64,000 bases of DNA from Gammaproteobacteria bacterium (GCA_009841635.1 VXLJ01000042.1:62001-126000); one strand, 5' to 3'; shown: positions 36,978-46,172, counted from the first letter of the stretch. Translations and numbers: made by a program. The notes: a model not told the origin generated them from the sequence alone.

Positions 36978-37697
36978 ATGAAAACTGCCGTAGTCATCGG
37001 CGTTGGGCCATTGAACGGCTTGGGCGCACAGCTTTGCGTGCGTTTCGCGCAAAAGGGGTTGAGAACCTTTGTTGGCGGACGAACGCAGGAAAGCGTCGAC
37101 GCAATTGCAGACCATATCAATTCACAAGGTCATACCGCGAAGGGTGTTGCAACGGATGCTCGTGATCCTGCATCCATGAAAGCACTGTTCGACACAATCG
37201 ACTCAAGCGGCGGGGAATTAGCTGTTGCGATTTACAACGTAGGCAACAACACACCTGGCCGCATCGCCGACATGGAACCTAGCTACTTCGAGAACGCTTG
37301 GCGCACTTGCTGCTTTGGCGGGTTCTTATTTGCTCAGGAAGCTATCCGTCGCATGCCTAACGGTGGAACTCTGTTATTCACTGGCGCAAGTGCTTCGCTT
37401 CGCGGGCGCGCAAATTTTGGGGCGTTCAATTCCGGCAAAGGCGCACTGCGTATGCTCGCTCAAGCTCTCGCCAAGGAAGCTGCGGCGGACGGCGTGCATG
37501 TCGGGCATGTGGTCATCGATGGACCGATCGGTGGCGAAAAGATCATCCAAGGAATTCCTCAGCTAGTCGAGCGTATCGGCGAAGACGGACTGATCGACAT
37601 TCAAGGCATAGTAGACGCTTACGAATACATGCACGAGCAACCTAGACGAGCATGGACTTTTGAAGTTGACGTAAGGACTTCCGTTGAATCTTGGTGA
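36978..37697 (+). CDS. SDR-family protein lacking the catalytic tyrosine
   Basis: 239 residues from ATG 36978, with AGAGGAGG upstream. Rossmann motif VIGVGPLNGLGAQL is a variant of TGxxxGxG. The catalytic Ser is present (TGASAS), but the Tyr-x3-Lys position reads FNSGK, so Tyr is replaced by Phe. The Lys is kept. This could be an inactive or altered-reaction SDR, as in some uncharacterised SDR subgroups with F-x-x-x-K. It sits immediately downstream of the esterase. Confidence 0.85.
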   Translation: MKTAVVIGVGPLNGLGAQLCVRFAQKGLRTFVGGRTQESVDAIADHINSQGHTAKGVATDARDPASMKALFDTIDSSGGELAVAIYNVGNNTPGRIADMEPSYFENAWRTCCFGGFLFAQEAIRRMPNGGTLLFTGASASLRGRANFGAFNSGKGALRMLAQALAKEAAADGVHVGHVVIDGPIGGEKIIQGIPQLVERIGEDGLIDIQGIVDAYEYMHEQPRRAWTFEVDVRTSVESW

Positions 37698-38034
37698 TGT
37701 GAGACTGCCAGTCGAGCGCTTCAAAGGCTCGACGAGCTCTTTCACGACCGCAGCGCATATCTAATGCGATGCCACCGTTCCGTGCGACGCTTCTATGTGG
37801 AAACAATCGTGCAGCATCTATGCATAGCGTAGCACTTTGCTTTAAAACGACCTAAAAAACATAGCCAGCCGCACCATAGTGTGCGGCCAACTGATCTATG
37901 CGAGCACCCTTGCGCAGACTTGGGTCATCCAGCTATTACCCGAGCGCCACTTATATTGGTGCAGCAAGCAAGTCAAGCTTGAGCAAGGGCGTCATGTTTG
38001 GTAGCTCAGTCAGACTGGACTAACCCGAAATCTC
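37698..38034. other. 337-bp intergenic region between convergent genes
   Basis: Lies between the SDR (plus) and the MaoC-type hydratase (minus). No gene seen. It includes a 7-bp hairpin, GCCGCAC (37868-37874) with GTGCGGC (37881-37887). Read on the minus strand, it is followed eight bases later by six Ts (A-run at 37854-37859), giving a possible weak terminator for the hydratase operon. Confidence 0.4.
37854..37887 (-). terminator. Possible terminator of the MaoC hydratase operon
   Basis: Minus-strand hairpin GCCGCAC/GTGCGGC with a six-base loop, followed after eight bases by TTTTTT. The spacing between the stem and the T-run is longer than ideal. Confidence 0.4.
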
Positions 38035-38442
38035 TCAGTCGACGCGTGCTTGAGCGCTTCCTTTGGCTACTTCAACGCCATTTTGATTCGTTGTCGATAC
38101 CGACAGATTAACTAGGCCGTCTTCAATCGAATCTACGGTGGCGGTTGATTGCAGCGTATCGCCTGGGAATACTTGACTGGTAAAACGCACACCAAATTCT
38201 GTTAAACGACCATCGCCAACGTAATTCGTGAGCATCCGCCCAGTAAGTCCCATGGTGAGCATCCCGTGCGCAAACACAGTCGGATACCCCGCTACTTTGG
38301 TGGCGAATGGTTCGTCCGTGTGCACAGGGTTGTAGTCTCCGGAAGCACCAGCGTACATCACGATTTGCGTACGCTTTAGGTCGTCAACGACCGTCTCTGT
38401 GTAGGTGTCGCCAACATTCAATTCACTTGCTTTTAATGCCAT
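38035..38442 (-). CDS. MaoC-like hydratase (hotdog fold)
   Basis: 135 residues. The (R)-hydratase motif is visible: MYAGASGDYNPVHTDEPFATKVAGYPTVFAHGML split over ~30-63, with the Asp/His catalytic pair in the GDYNPVH segment. It matches one half of two-subunit MaoC hydratases that act on CoA thioesters. It is nine bp downstream of a partner with an N-terminal MaoC-like domain, so a heterodimer is likely. Confidence 0.92.
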   Translation of the reverse strand: MALKASELNVGDTYTETVVDDLKRTQIVMYAGASGDYNPVHTDEPFATKVAGYPTVFAHGMLTMGLTGRMLTNYVGDGRLTEFGVRFTSQVFPGDTLQSTATVDSIEDGLVNLSVSTTNQNGVEVAKGSAQARVD

Positions 38443-38451
38443 GATTCGGTC

Positions 38452-38997
38452 CTATTCCTGATCCACTGGTCGTTCAGTGCGAACCCCGACGCTGGTCGCG
38501 GTCACAACGAGTTCGCCATTTTGATCGCGATATTCGGTCACTGATTCCGAGAACACCAGTTTGCCCGAGCGGCGTCCTTCCTTTTCCCAAGTCTTACCAG
38601 GACGAGAGGTAGAGGTCAATACATCACCGACCTTAGGGTGACGGTGATACACGTAACGTTGTTCCGCATGCAGCCCACCGCCACCACCGCCGCTTTGCTT
38701 TTTCTCACCATCTTCCGATTTAGCAGCCTCCGAATCGGCTTTGGGCGCTGCTGGTCGAATGGCACTCGACGGATTCGCGCCAGAACCCATCCAACCAATC
38801 CCGTCGATTTTCGGTCGAAGGCCGTAATTCGGGTTGAACTGTGCACTCGCTTGAACGAACGTCGGCGGTGCAATGATGGCGCCTGGCTCGGTCGTTGCAG
38901 CGTGTTCTGCGTCGTAGTAGATTGGGTTCCCATCGCCCACAGAGCGTGCGAACATCATGATGTGACTAGCTTCAATGTTGAAGTTGTCGTCCGCCAT
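38452..38997 (-). CDS. MaoC N-terminal-type dehydratase subunit
   Basis: 181 residues. Begins ADDNFNIEASHIMMFARSVGDGNPIYYD, a MaoC_dehydrat_N-like hotdog fold, and continues with PTFVQASAQF. It contains a charged then Gly-rich insert (about residues 80-110, ending in six glycines) that separates the two halves of the domain; this looks like a disordered linker. It is the natural partner of the 135-residue MaoC protein downstream, as in heteromeric hydratases of steroid or fatty-acid side-chain breakdown. Confidence 0.85.
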   Translation of the reverse strand: MADDNFNIEASHIMMFARSVGDGNPIYYDAEHAATTEPGAIIAPPTFVQASAQFNPNYGLRPKIDGIGWMGSGANPSSAIRPAAPKADSEAAKSEDGEKKQSGGGGGGLHAEQRYVYHRHPKVGDVLTSTSRPGKTWEKEGRRSGKLVFSESVTEYRDQNGELVVTATSVGVRTERPVDQE

Positions 38998-39049
38998 AAC
39001 TTCTCCTAATGAAATAAAGTGGTGAATTATCTGAGCGCCTGAGCGTCAG

Positions 39050-39826
39050 CTAAGATCCTTTGAATTGCGGTTCGCGTTTGTCAAGAAACGCCTTAATTCC
39101 CTCTTTCGCATCGTCGGTTTGAACTAATGCGCCTTGGGCATATTTCTCCAGCATTTGGGCAGCTGCGGTGCTAGCTTCCATGCCGAAATTAACCATCATT
39201 TTCATCGTGTGAGGCACAAACGGCGCGAATTTAGCAATGTGCGCCGCCATCCGCCGAGCTTCATCTAAAAGTTGGTCGTGAGCTACGATCCTAGTGATAA
39301 GACCAATGGTCAATGCTCGTTCGGCGTCGATAGGGTCGCCCATTAGCAGCATTTCCATTCCCCAGCCACGCCCAACGATCCTTGGCAAACGTGCGGTTGC
39401 CCCACCTCCCGGAATGATTCCAAGTTTGCCTTCAGGTGTCGCAAATCTAGATCTAGGTGTCGCGATACGAAGATCGCAACCAAGCGCGACCTCAAGTCCA
39501 CCACCCATACAGATGCCGTCGATGGCCGCAATGGTCGGTTTAGAAAGGCGTTCGAGCTGATCTGCCAGACCTTGCACAATCGGTTCGAGCGCTTTCTTGA
39601 AATCGCGATCCTTGACTTCATTGAGATCAGACCCGCTTGCAAACGCGCGTCCCCCTGCTCCGGTAATCGTCAGGACACGTACAGCATCCTTTTGCTCTAT
39701 CGCTTTAACCGCATCCTGCAATTCCGCCAGAGTTTCCAGCGAAATGGCATTGTGGCGTTCGGGACGATTAATCGTTATGAGCGCCATTGGTGCGTCAATT
39801 TCTAGACTGATCTGGTTGTAACTCAT
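39050..39826 (-). CDS. Enoyl-CoA hydratase/isomerase
   Basis: 258 residues from ATG 39826. Crotonase fold with GAGGRAFASGSDLNEVKDRD (oxyanion segment one) and AIDGICMGGGLEVALGCDLRIA (segment two). Catalytic Glu in RFATPEGKLGIIPGGGATARL is intact, unlike in the other crotonase of the window. It probably hydrates enoyl-CoAs in beta-oxidation. It lies 53 bp upstream of the two MaoC genes on the same strand and may belong to the same operon. Confidence 0.92.
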   Translation of the reverse strand: MSYNQISLEIDAPMALITINRPERHNAISLETLAELQDAVKAIEQKDAVRVLTITGAGGRAFASGSDLNEVKDRDFKKALEPIVQGLADQLERLSKPTIAAIDGICMGGGLEVALGCDLRIATPRSRFATPEGKLGIIPGGGATARLPRIVGRGWGMEMLLMGDPIDAERALTIGLITRIVAHDQLLDEARRMAAHIAKFAPFVPHTMKMMVNFGMEASTAAAQMLEKYAQGALVQTDDAKEGIKAFLDKREPQFKGS

Positions 39827-39885
39827 GATCGCCCCGGCAAAGCTCGAGGGATTTTATTGTGATTCATGCGAGTCTTATTTTGGTT

Positions 39886-41190
39886 TTATTCAGTGCGCGC
39901 CCGATTCACCGCTACACATGCATCAGTCCCGCCACCTTCGCTTTCACTGAGCGATATCGTCCAACCAAAGTTGTCGCACAGCTGCTTTACGATCGCCAAC
40001 CCTAACCCGCTATGGCTTCGTTCACCGCCACGGGCGGCATCGATGCGATAAAACGGCCGAAACACCTTTTCGCGTTCGTCGAACGGAATACCGCGACCGT
40101 GGTCTTTAACATGAACGAGGACGCGCGCTGCTTCCACTTCGACAAGCAGTGAAACGTCATTGGCGTGTTCGACTGCGTTGGCGATGAGATTTGTGATGAC
40201 TCGGCTGAATGCGCTCGCGGCTAATTCCAGGCTTAAGTTACGCTCGCCTTCCCAGTGAATGGGCATGTTCGCGGCAATGCCATCTACTAATGAACTTAGG
40301 AAAGAATCAAAAGGGACCGATTCCGGTGTTTCTTGCGTTCCGCTAGCGTATTCAAGAGCATTCTCCACTAGCTCATCCATTTGCGCAAGATCATTCGTCA
40401 ATTGCTCTGTGACGTCCTCACCGAGTTCCTCCCGGTTCAATTCAAGTGCAAGTCGCATACGGGTCAACGGTGTGCGTATGTCATGGGAAATGCCGGCAAG
40501 CAAGGCCGTGCGGTTTTCAATTAACTCCGTAATTTCATGAGCCATTTGATTGAAGTTCGCAGCCAGCAATCGAAGCTCTTTAGGACCTTCAACTGGTAAA
40601 TGCTCAATGGCGAAAGTCCCTCGAAACTGCTCTGTGGCATTCGATGCCCGTTCAAGTGGGCGGGCAATTCTTCTAACTGTTACGTACGACGCAAGCATGA
40701 CGATGATCGCGGCTAACACCACCACCGCGATGCCAACGATTTGCTGGGTTAAGTAAGGCAGTTCGGAGGAAAAACCAATTTGCAACTCAAGCGTACTTTC
40801 ATTGGGGTTGGGTAAATTCACCCAATAGTGGTCGTCATCTTCGAAAAACGACACCTTCGACCCAAATCTAGCGGTCAGCGCCTCACCGAGCAACGAGAAG
40901 TAGCGTGAATCCCAGACTGCCTCAGGCATGTCTTGTTTGATAGTGCTCACCAATAATCCATGATTGACCAGCACTTGTATTTCAAATTCAGCGCGACGAT
41001 CCGCGGGTAGCTCGAAATAAGTATTCGCCGCTAATTCGATCACAGCCGCTTGATGGTTTGCGGCGCGTTCCATGAGCGGCCCGACCACGAGCGCGGTGAA
41101 AAAGATGATTGCAGACGCGACGATAGCGGTCGCCGCTAACGCAAAAACCAATGTGGTGCGGGTCAGAAGAGACCCGCGAAATTCGATCAC
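39886..41190 (-). CDS. EnvZ-like sensor histidine kinase
   Basis: 434 residues from GTG 41190. The N-terminal TM helix (~12-37) and a second hydrophobic segment (~155-175) bracket a periplasmic sensor. HAMP follows, then the HisKA box LAGISHDIRTPLTRMRLALEL with the phospho-acceptor His, and HATPase_c with NLIANAVEHA (N box), DHGRGIPFDE (G1) and GLGLAIVKQL (G2). It forms an operon with the response-regulator gene upstream (four bases between). Confidence 0.95.
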   Translation of the reverse strand: MIEFRGSLLTRTTLVFALAATAIVASAIIFFTALVVGPLMERAANHQAAVIELAANTYFELPADRRAEFEIQVLVNHGLLVSTIKQDMPEAVWDSRYFSLLGEALTARFGSKVSFFEDDDHYWVNLPNPNESTLELQIGFSSELPYLTQQIVGIAVVVLAAIIVMLASYVTVRRIARPLERASNATEQFRGTFAIEHLPVEGPKELRLLAANFNQMAHEITELIENRTALLAGISHDIRTPLTRMRLALELNREELGEDVTEQLTNDLAQMDELVENALEYASGTQETPESVPFDSFLSSLVDGIAANMPIHWEGERNLSLELAASAFSRVITNLIANAVEHANDVSLLVEVEAARVLVHVKDHGRGIPFDEREKVFRPFYRIDAARGGERSHSGLGLAIVKQLCDNFGWTISLSESEGGGTDACVAVNRARTE

Positions 41191-41194
41191 GAGG

Positions 41195-42037
41195 CTAGTG
41201 ATCGGGGCGGAACATGTACCCCTTGCCCCAAACGGTCTTTATCAATTGAGGATCGTTTGGGTCTTTTTCAATTTTGCTGCGCAGGCGCGTAACGCGAACG
41301 TCGACGTTGCGCCCCGTCGGCATTTGATGACATCCTGTTAGGCGCGTGTAAATGAATTCTCGATCAAGCACGCGAAACGGTTCGGTCACAAACAGTGCGA
41401 GCAATTCAATATCTGCGGACGTTAGGTTTTGCAGTTCACCATCTTTGTGAAGTTCTTTCGTACGCATGTTCAATTCAAATGGACCGAACCCATGAACTTG
41501 GTCTTCGTCTTGGAGAGATTTCCCAACACGAACGCGCCGCAACACCGCGCTCATGCGAGCCAGTAGTTCACGAGGGTTGAACGGCTTCGGCAAGTAATCG
41601 TCGGCACCAACTTCTAACCCTGTAATACGGTCATCGTCGCTACCTTTTGCCGATAACATGATGATGGGTACACCATCTACCTGCTTCAGTCGTCTTGCGA
41701 TGGACAAGCCATCCTCACCCGGCAACATCAAATCCAGAATCAAAATGTCGAAGGAACGCTTGTATAGCTCGCGGTTCAAGCCGCGTGCACTTTCGACGGC
41801 GACGACTTCCATGCCTTCGCGCGAAAAAAGCGTTTTTAAGGATTCACGTATGAAGGCGTCGTCGTCAACGACTAGTACGCGTACGCCTTGAAAATCTCGC
41901 GGTTCGTTTGAAACCGCTGGGCGAACGTTACGGTTACTGAGAGGAATAGGCTCGGCCAGAGGAAACTCGTCGTACTGGTGGACGTGTTGGACGTGCTTCT
42001 CGCAAGCGCACCGCCTCCTCTTCCTCGGCCGCGGCAT
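41195..42037 (-). CDS. OmpR-family response regulator
   Basis: Receiver domain with Asp pair in VLVVDDDAF, phosphorylation site DILILDLMLPGEDG, switch Lys in YLPKPFNP, then a winged-helix domain ending TRLRSKIEKDPNDPQLIKTVWGKGYMF. The only ATG is at 42037 and overlaps the upstream exported-protein gene by 104 bp. The receiver starts much later, and an ATT at 41947 would also be in frame with only 14 bp overlap. The true start is unresolved. Lies four bases upstream of the kinase gene. Confidence 0.92.
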   Translation of the reverse strand: MPRPRKRRRCACEKHVQHVHQYDEFPLAEPIPLSNRNVRPAVSNEPRDFQGVRVLVVDDDAFIRESLKTLFSREGMEVVAVESARGLNRELYKRSFDILILDLMLPGEDGLSIARRLKQVDGVPIIMLSAKGSDDDRITGLEVGADDYLPKPFNPRELLARMSAVLRRVRVGKSLQDEDQVHGFGPFELNMRTKELHKDGELQNLTSADIELLALFVTEPFRVLDREFIYTRLTGCHQMPTGRNVDVRVTRLRSKIEKDPNDPQLIKTVWGKGYMFRPDH

Positions 42038-42476
42038 CGGCGCTCAGAATGACGAATTCTTCGAGTAGCGGTTCGTCTTGCTGAGCTTCCGGCTCAGCTC
42101 TCACGACTTGTCCGAAGCGCTGTTCATTCTCTTCAATCTTGAAGTGGCCATCGCGTTTGATACGCCGATTGACTTCAATCAGAATCGCACGTCGCTCCGA
42201 AGGCGAAATCTGAACAAATTTGTTTAGTTTCGCCGTAAGTTCGGCGTTTGTGTAAGTTTGATAAATCGACGTATTGGCTTCGATTTCGCCAATGCGAGCG
42301 GAATGAACAATGGTCTGGGTTAGAGAGTCACGCGACTCTGCGTCACTGTCTGTGTCTTTTGCGATCCGAATCTCTTGATCCGCCGCAACATGCATGCCCC
42401 AACCCAATGACAGCACTACGCCAATCAACGATAAGGACCGCACTGTAAAGAACATCTTTATCCCGGACATTCTCAT
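41934..42476 (-). CDS. Exported protein of unknown function
   Basis: 180 residues from ATG 42476, chosen for a GGAG nine bases upstream; in-frame ATGs at 42491, 42470 and 42455 are alternatives. A signal peptide ends around VAADQE. The mature protein is charged, with NAELTAKLNKFVQISPSERRAILIEVNRRIKRDG as its most structured part and an acidic then Arg-rich C-terminus. Not recognised. It sits immediately before the OmpR/EnvZ operon and could be a linked periplasmic factor. Confidence 0.65.
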   Translation of the reverse strand: MRMSGIKMFFTVRSLSLIGVVLSLGWGMHVAADQEIRIAKDTDSDAESRDSLTQTIVHSARIGEIEANTSIYQTYTNAELTAKLNKFVQISPSERRAILIEVNRRIKRDGHFKIEENEQRFGQVVRAEPEAQQDEPLLEEFVILSADAAAEEEEAVRLREARPTRPPVRRVSSGRAYSSQ

Positions 42477-42564
42477 GAAGCCGTACTCCATTACGGCATT
42501 AAAAAAGCAAATCGACGCAGCGTTGGAGCACCACGCCGACCTGCAAAGTTTACTACGGAATGTG

Positions 42565-43749
42565 CTATACCGCTTCGAATAAGCCAGCTGCACCTTGCCC
42601 GCCACCAATACACATGGTGACGACACCGTACTTCTTGTTACGACGCTTCAATTCACGCAGAATCGAACCAGTGAGTCGTGAACCAGTCATGCCAAATGGG
42701 TGACCAATCGCAATGCTACCGCCATTGACGTTGTATTTCTCGTTGTCGATGCCGAGTTCGTCGCGACAGTAAACGCATTGGCTCGCGAATGCTTCGTTGA
42801 GCTCCCACAGATCCACATCGTCTTGATGAATACCAGCGTTTTCCAGCATGCGCGGAATCGCAAAGACCGGACCAATGCCCATCTCGTCCGGTTCACATGC
42901 CGCGACCGAAAAGCCGCGATAAATGCCCATAGGCTCAACGCCAAGCTGCTCAGCGCGTTCCGCGCTCATGAGCATCGTCATAGAAGCCCCGTCGGAAAGC
43001 TGTGAAGCATTGCCCGCCGTGACTGTGCCGTCTTCTTCAAAGGCCGGTGGCAATGCGCTCAATCCGTCGATCGTCGTGTTCGGTCGGTTGCATTCGTCGC
43101 TAGCAACGGTGACCGTTTCACGACTTTCTTCTTTCGTTTCTTTGTCAACCTTCAGCATTTCGACCGTCATAGGCACGATTTCTTCCGCGATGCTGCCGTT
43201 AGTTTCAGCTTCGGCATAGCGCAGTTGGCTTTGCAATGCATAAACGTCCTGCATCTCGCGAGTCACTTGATAGCGACGCGCTACAACCTCGGCCGTATTA
43301 CCCATCGCCATGAAAATCTCAGGCTTCTCTTCGATGAGTCGTTTGTTCTGCTCGGCCTTACCGCTGGTTTGGCGGTTCCGCATCGAAATCGAATCAACGC
43401 CACCCGCGATCGCTACTTGAGTTTGACCAGAGGCGATTTGATTGGCGGCAATCGCGATGGACTGCAGACCCGACGAACAAAAACGATTGATCGTCATACC
43501 GGCGGTGGTGATCGGCAGTTTTGACAGCACCACTGCGAGTCGCGCCAAGTTGCCATCCTGCTCGCCAGCATGGCTAGCCGCGCCAACCACAACGTCTTCA
43601 ACCTCAGCGGCTGAGATCTTGGGGTTTCGGTCTAACAGGGCGTCGATCAAATGCGCAAGCATGTCGTCCGACCTGGTCAAGTTGAAGCTGCCCCGGAAAG
43701 ACTTAGCTAAGCCGGTCCTAACGCTATCAACTACTACTACGTCACGCAT
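42565..43749 (-). CDS. Acetyl-CoA acyltransferase (thiolase)
   Basis: 394 residues. Thiolase catalytic Cys in NRFCSSGLQSIA (~90), the NEAFA segment in DLWELNEAFASQCV, GHPFGMTG with catalytic His, and the C-terminal Cys in MCIGGGQGAAG are all present. It cleaves or condenses acyl-CoA in fatty acid or side-chain degradation. It lies upstream of the exported-protein/two-component genes on the same strand and may share transcripts with them. Confidence 0.95.
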   Translation of the reverse strand: MRDVVVVDSVRTGLAKSFRGSFNLTRSDDMLAHLIDALLDRNPKISAAEVEDVVVGAASHAGEQDGNLARLAVVLSKLPITTAGMTINRFCSSGLQSIAIAANQIASGQTQVAIAGGVDSISMRNRQTSGKAEQNKRLIEEKPEIFMAMGNTAEVVARRYQVTREMQDVYALQSQLRYAEAETNGSIAEEIVPMTVEMLKVDKETKEESRETVTVASDECNRPNTTIDGLSALPPAFEEDGTVTAGNASQLSDGASMTMLMSAERAEQLGVEPMGIYRGFSVAACEPDEMGIGPVFAIPRMLENAGIHQDDVDLWELNEAFASQCVYCRDELGIDNEKYNVNGGSIAIGHPFGMTGSRLTGSILRELKRRNKKYGVVTMCIGGGQGAAGLFEAV

Positions 43750-43812
43750 TTCGATACCTCCACTGTATGCTGACGCCGCCAGTACTCTGGCGCCTGAGCG
43801 GTGATTCTACTT

Positions 43813-43830
43813 TTAACGTAATTAACGTAA
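43813..43830. repeat. Perfect tandem 9-bp repeat upstream of the thiolase gene
   Basis: TTAACGTAA occurs twice in immediate succession (43813-43821, 43822-43830). On the minus strand this lies about 65 bp before the thiolase ATG, next to a TAGAAT -10-like hexamer. It looks like a regulatory site; no matching regulator is adjacent. Confidence 0.5.
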
Positions 43831-43988
43831 TTTGACGATCGAGCATGCCGCCTGATTTCACAATTTGCGAAACCGAATCGTTCTGGCCTAGGGATACATC
43901 AAGGAAAGCAGACCAGCGGGGCTTGGCGTCTTAGCGAGATTTGTTACCCGCAATCGTCAAAACCAAGCGCATAAACAGCTCTGCCGAA

Positions 43989-44603
43989 TCAAGGCGAGTC
44001 ACTTGTGGTTATGACACCGCAAGCCGCTCGAGCACCGCCTGCACAGCCTGCTTCCTCGCCCAGCGGACAATACGAATCCGCGTTCACATGGACGATGACA
44101 GCGCTGCCGTCTGCGTCAAAGATTGACAACGGTCCGGGGGACAACGTGATTCGCGTAGAAATCACATTGAGCTTACCTTGGCCCGCTTCGTCGATAGCGA
44201 TATTCACCAAATCGCCCATATGAAAGGGATGGTTGCCGTCCGGACTGCTATTGGAATTTGGGCCAGGATCGAAATGTCCTTTCGCCGCGCCGCATGGCTT
44301 GCATGCGCCAGTCTCGTGGATGTGTACGCCATGCTGTCCTGCAGCGAGCTCCGGGTCGTCAATCGCCAAATCGAACGACACCACCTTCACGCCTTCTTTC
44401 GACTCTGCTTCTTGTAGAACGGCGACTCCTACTTCGCGTTCTGGATCGCTGCAACTATGTAAAACAGCGATAGCTTCGACACTTACTGAGTTATCCGCCG
44501 ATTCGACTTCACCCGTTTCCGCAAGCACCGTCATAGATACGAATACCCATGCGACCAACAATGTGGCGCTGGTTGCGGCTGCACGTTGTCGATGCATGAC
44601 CAT
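43989..44603 (-). CDS. sodC: Periplasmic Cu/Zn superoxide dismutase
   Basis: 204 residues from ATG 44603, with AGGGA before it. N-terminal signal peptide (to about residue 30) directs it to the periplasm. Copper ligands in HGVHIHETG and the VIVHVNAD His, zinc ligands in KGHFDP and NHPFHMGD, and the Cys pair and Arg in RAACGVI are all present, so the enzyme should be active against superoxide. Convergent gene pair boundaries are simple; the sulfatase lies just upstream on the same strand. Confidence 0.95.
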   Translation of the reverse strand: MVMHRQRAAATSATLLVAWVFVSMTVLAETGEVESADNSVSVEAIAVLHSCSDPEREVGVAVLQEAESKEGVKVVSFDLAIDDPELAAGQHGVHIHETGACKPCGAAKGHFDPGPNSNSSPDGNHPFHMGDLVNIAIDEAGQGKLNVISTRITLSPGPLSIFDADGSAVIVHVNADSYCPLGEEAGCAGGARAACGVITTSDSP

Positions 44604-44627
44604 CAATTCCCTATTTACACGACGATT

Positions 44628-46172
44628 CTAAGGCGACGGCGGACCAGCGTATGGTTCGAATTCGTACCGACACGGTTGTTCCATGAGCCGAGGATCGTTC
44701 TCAGCCTCTAACAGCGCAAGAAGTCGACCTGCCAACTCGCCTCGAACATTGTCGTATGCGGGGTTCGTCGCGACGTTTTCCATGTAATCAGGATCTCGAT
44801 TCAAGTCGTACAACTCCTCGCGCGGTCGCTTGCCAAAGGCTAGTTCGAACAAAGGTTCCACGTCTAAATCTTCGCGGTGCTGAATCATGTATGCCTTAGT
44901 TGGACTAGCATCGATGTCAGGATACGTCGTGAATGTGTCATACGCTAGCTTTTCGTAGGATGGCAATGCCGCGCCAGGCTCGTCGACGCCTTTCGGGTCA
45001 CCCATAGGCCATCGATCTGGTTCAAAATTCACTATGTAAATAAAGTCCTTCGTGCGAATTGCCCGTTGTGGATAAGGCAGGTATTTCTCACGCGCCAAAG
45101 CGACATGTCGTTCGCGACCGGTAACGACAAAGTCTCGTGACGCGTCGATTTGACCGCTTGCCTTACTAGTCAATAGTGGCATGAGTGACTTCGCTGTCAT
45201 GGATGAAGGCGGTTCAATCTGGCCAGCTTCACAAAAGGTTGGCGCTAAATCCATCAAGTTAACGAAATCCTCGATGACGCGATTTGGCTCGATGTTGCCT
45301 GGCCAACGTGCGGCGAGCGTGACCTCGCAACCTATGTCGTATAGATTGCATTTCGCCCGTGGCATGCCTGGTATGCCGTGATCGCCGCTCACAACTAGCA
45401 ACGTGTTCTCTAGTTCACCAATGCGTTCAAGTTCGGCTAGCAGAATGCCTAAGCCATGATCGACAGCAAGACACTCGCCTAGGTAATCCGCTGCGTCTTC
45501 GCGGATTTCAGGCACATCTGGCAAGAAGCGAGGCAAACGTCCCCTCAGGCTGTCCGGTTCGATGCCCCATAGCGCCTTCCCCGAGCCACGTTCCCACGTA
45601 CGATGGGTATTCGTCGGACCCCACCAGTAGCAAAATGGCTGGTTGTCTGGTCGTGCGTCTAAGAAAGCTCGAAAGTTGTCGCGTGTTTCGTCGAACAAGA
45701 CTTGCTTGGCGTTTGCCACGCCCAAGTCGTCTTTGTGTCGTGTGACCCAGTGCGAGAATTGATTGAAGTGAATACCTGCTGGCTGAAAGCGGGTGCGCAT
45801 ACCTCCGTATGGCGCATTGATCGCACGGCCCGGCGACCATACTTTGTATTGATACCCAATAAAGTAGCCACCTCGTTTTTCCAGCTCAAGTGGGAATGTC
45901 GGTATCGATTCGTCCCACTGTGCACCTTGCAGAATCGCCCCGAGGCCAGTTTGCCAGAAATACTGTCCCGCTAAAAGTGAACTGCGACAAGGCGTGCATG
46001 ACGGTGCTGGCACAATCGCATTGCTAAATAAAACTCCCTCGCGTGCTATCCGATCGAAATTTGTTGTCTCGATTAAATGATTGAGCGACTGCTCACCTTC
46101 GAACTTGGCATAGGCACTTGCGTAACGTCCCCAATCGTCTGCGAACGCAAAAACAATATTCGGTTTGCTCAT
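44628..46172 (-). CDS. Type I sulfatase (SGSH-like)
   Basis: 514 residues from ATG 46172; an upstream start at 46190 would add six residues. The formylglycine motif is CTPCR (CxPxR) within APSCTPCRSSLLAG, and metal-binding AFADDWGR near the N-terminus and GDHGIPG fit the sulfatase family. It resembles N-sulfoglucosamine sulfohydrolase, so a sulfated glycan fragment may be the substrate. No signal peptide is seen, suggesting a cytoplasmic step after uptake, with an FGE enzyme elsewhere for maturation. Confidence 0.9.
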   Translation of the reverse strand: MSKPNIVFAFADDWGRYASAYAKFEGEQSLNHLIETTNFDRIAREGVLFSNAIVPAPSCTPCRSSLLAGQYFWQTGLGAILQGAQWDESIPTFPLELEKRGGYFIGYQYKVWSPGRAINAPYGGMRTRFQPAGIHFNQFSHWVTRHKDDLGVANAKQVLFDETRDNFRAFLDARPDNQPFCYWWGPTNTHRTWERGSGKALWGIEPDSLRGRLPRFLPDVPEIREDAADYLGECLAVDHGLGILLAELERIGELENTLLVVSGDHGIPGMPRAKCNLYDIGCEVTLAARWPGNIEPNRVIEDFVNLMDLAPTFCEAGQIEPPSSMTAKSLMPLLTSKASGQIDASRDFVVTGRERHVALAREKYLPYPQRAIRTKDFIYIVNFEPDRWPMGDPKGVDEPGAALPSYEKLAYDTFTTYPDIDASPTKAYMIQHREDLDVEPLFELAFGKRPREELYDLNRDPDYMENVATNPAYDNVRGELAGRLLALLEAENDPRLMEQPCRYEFEPYAGPPSP

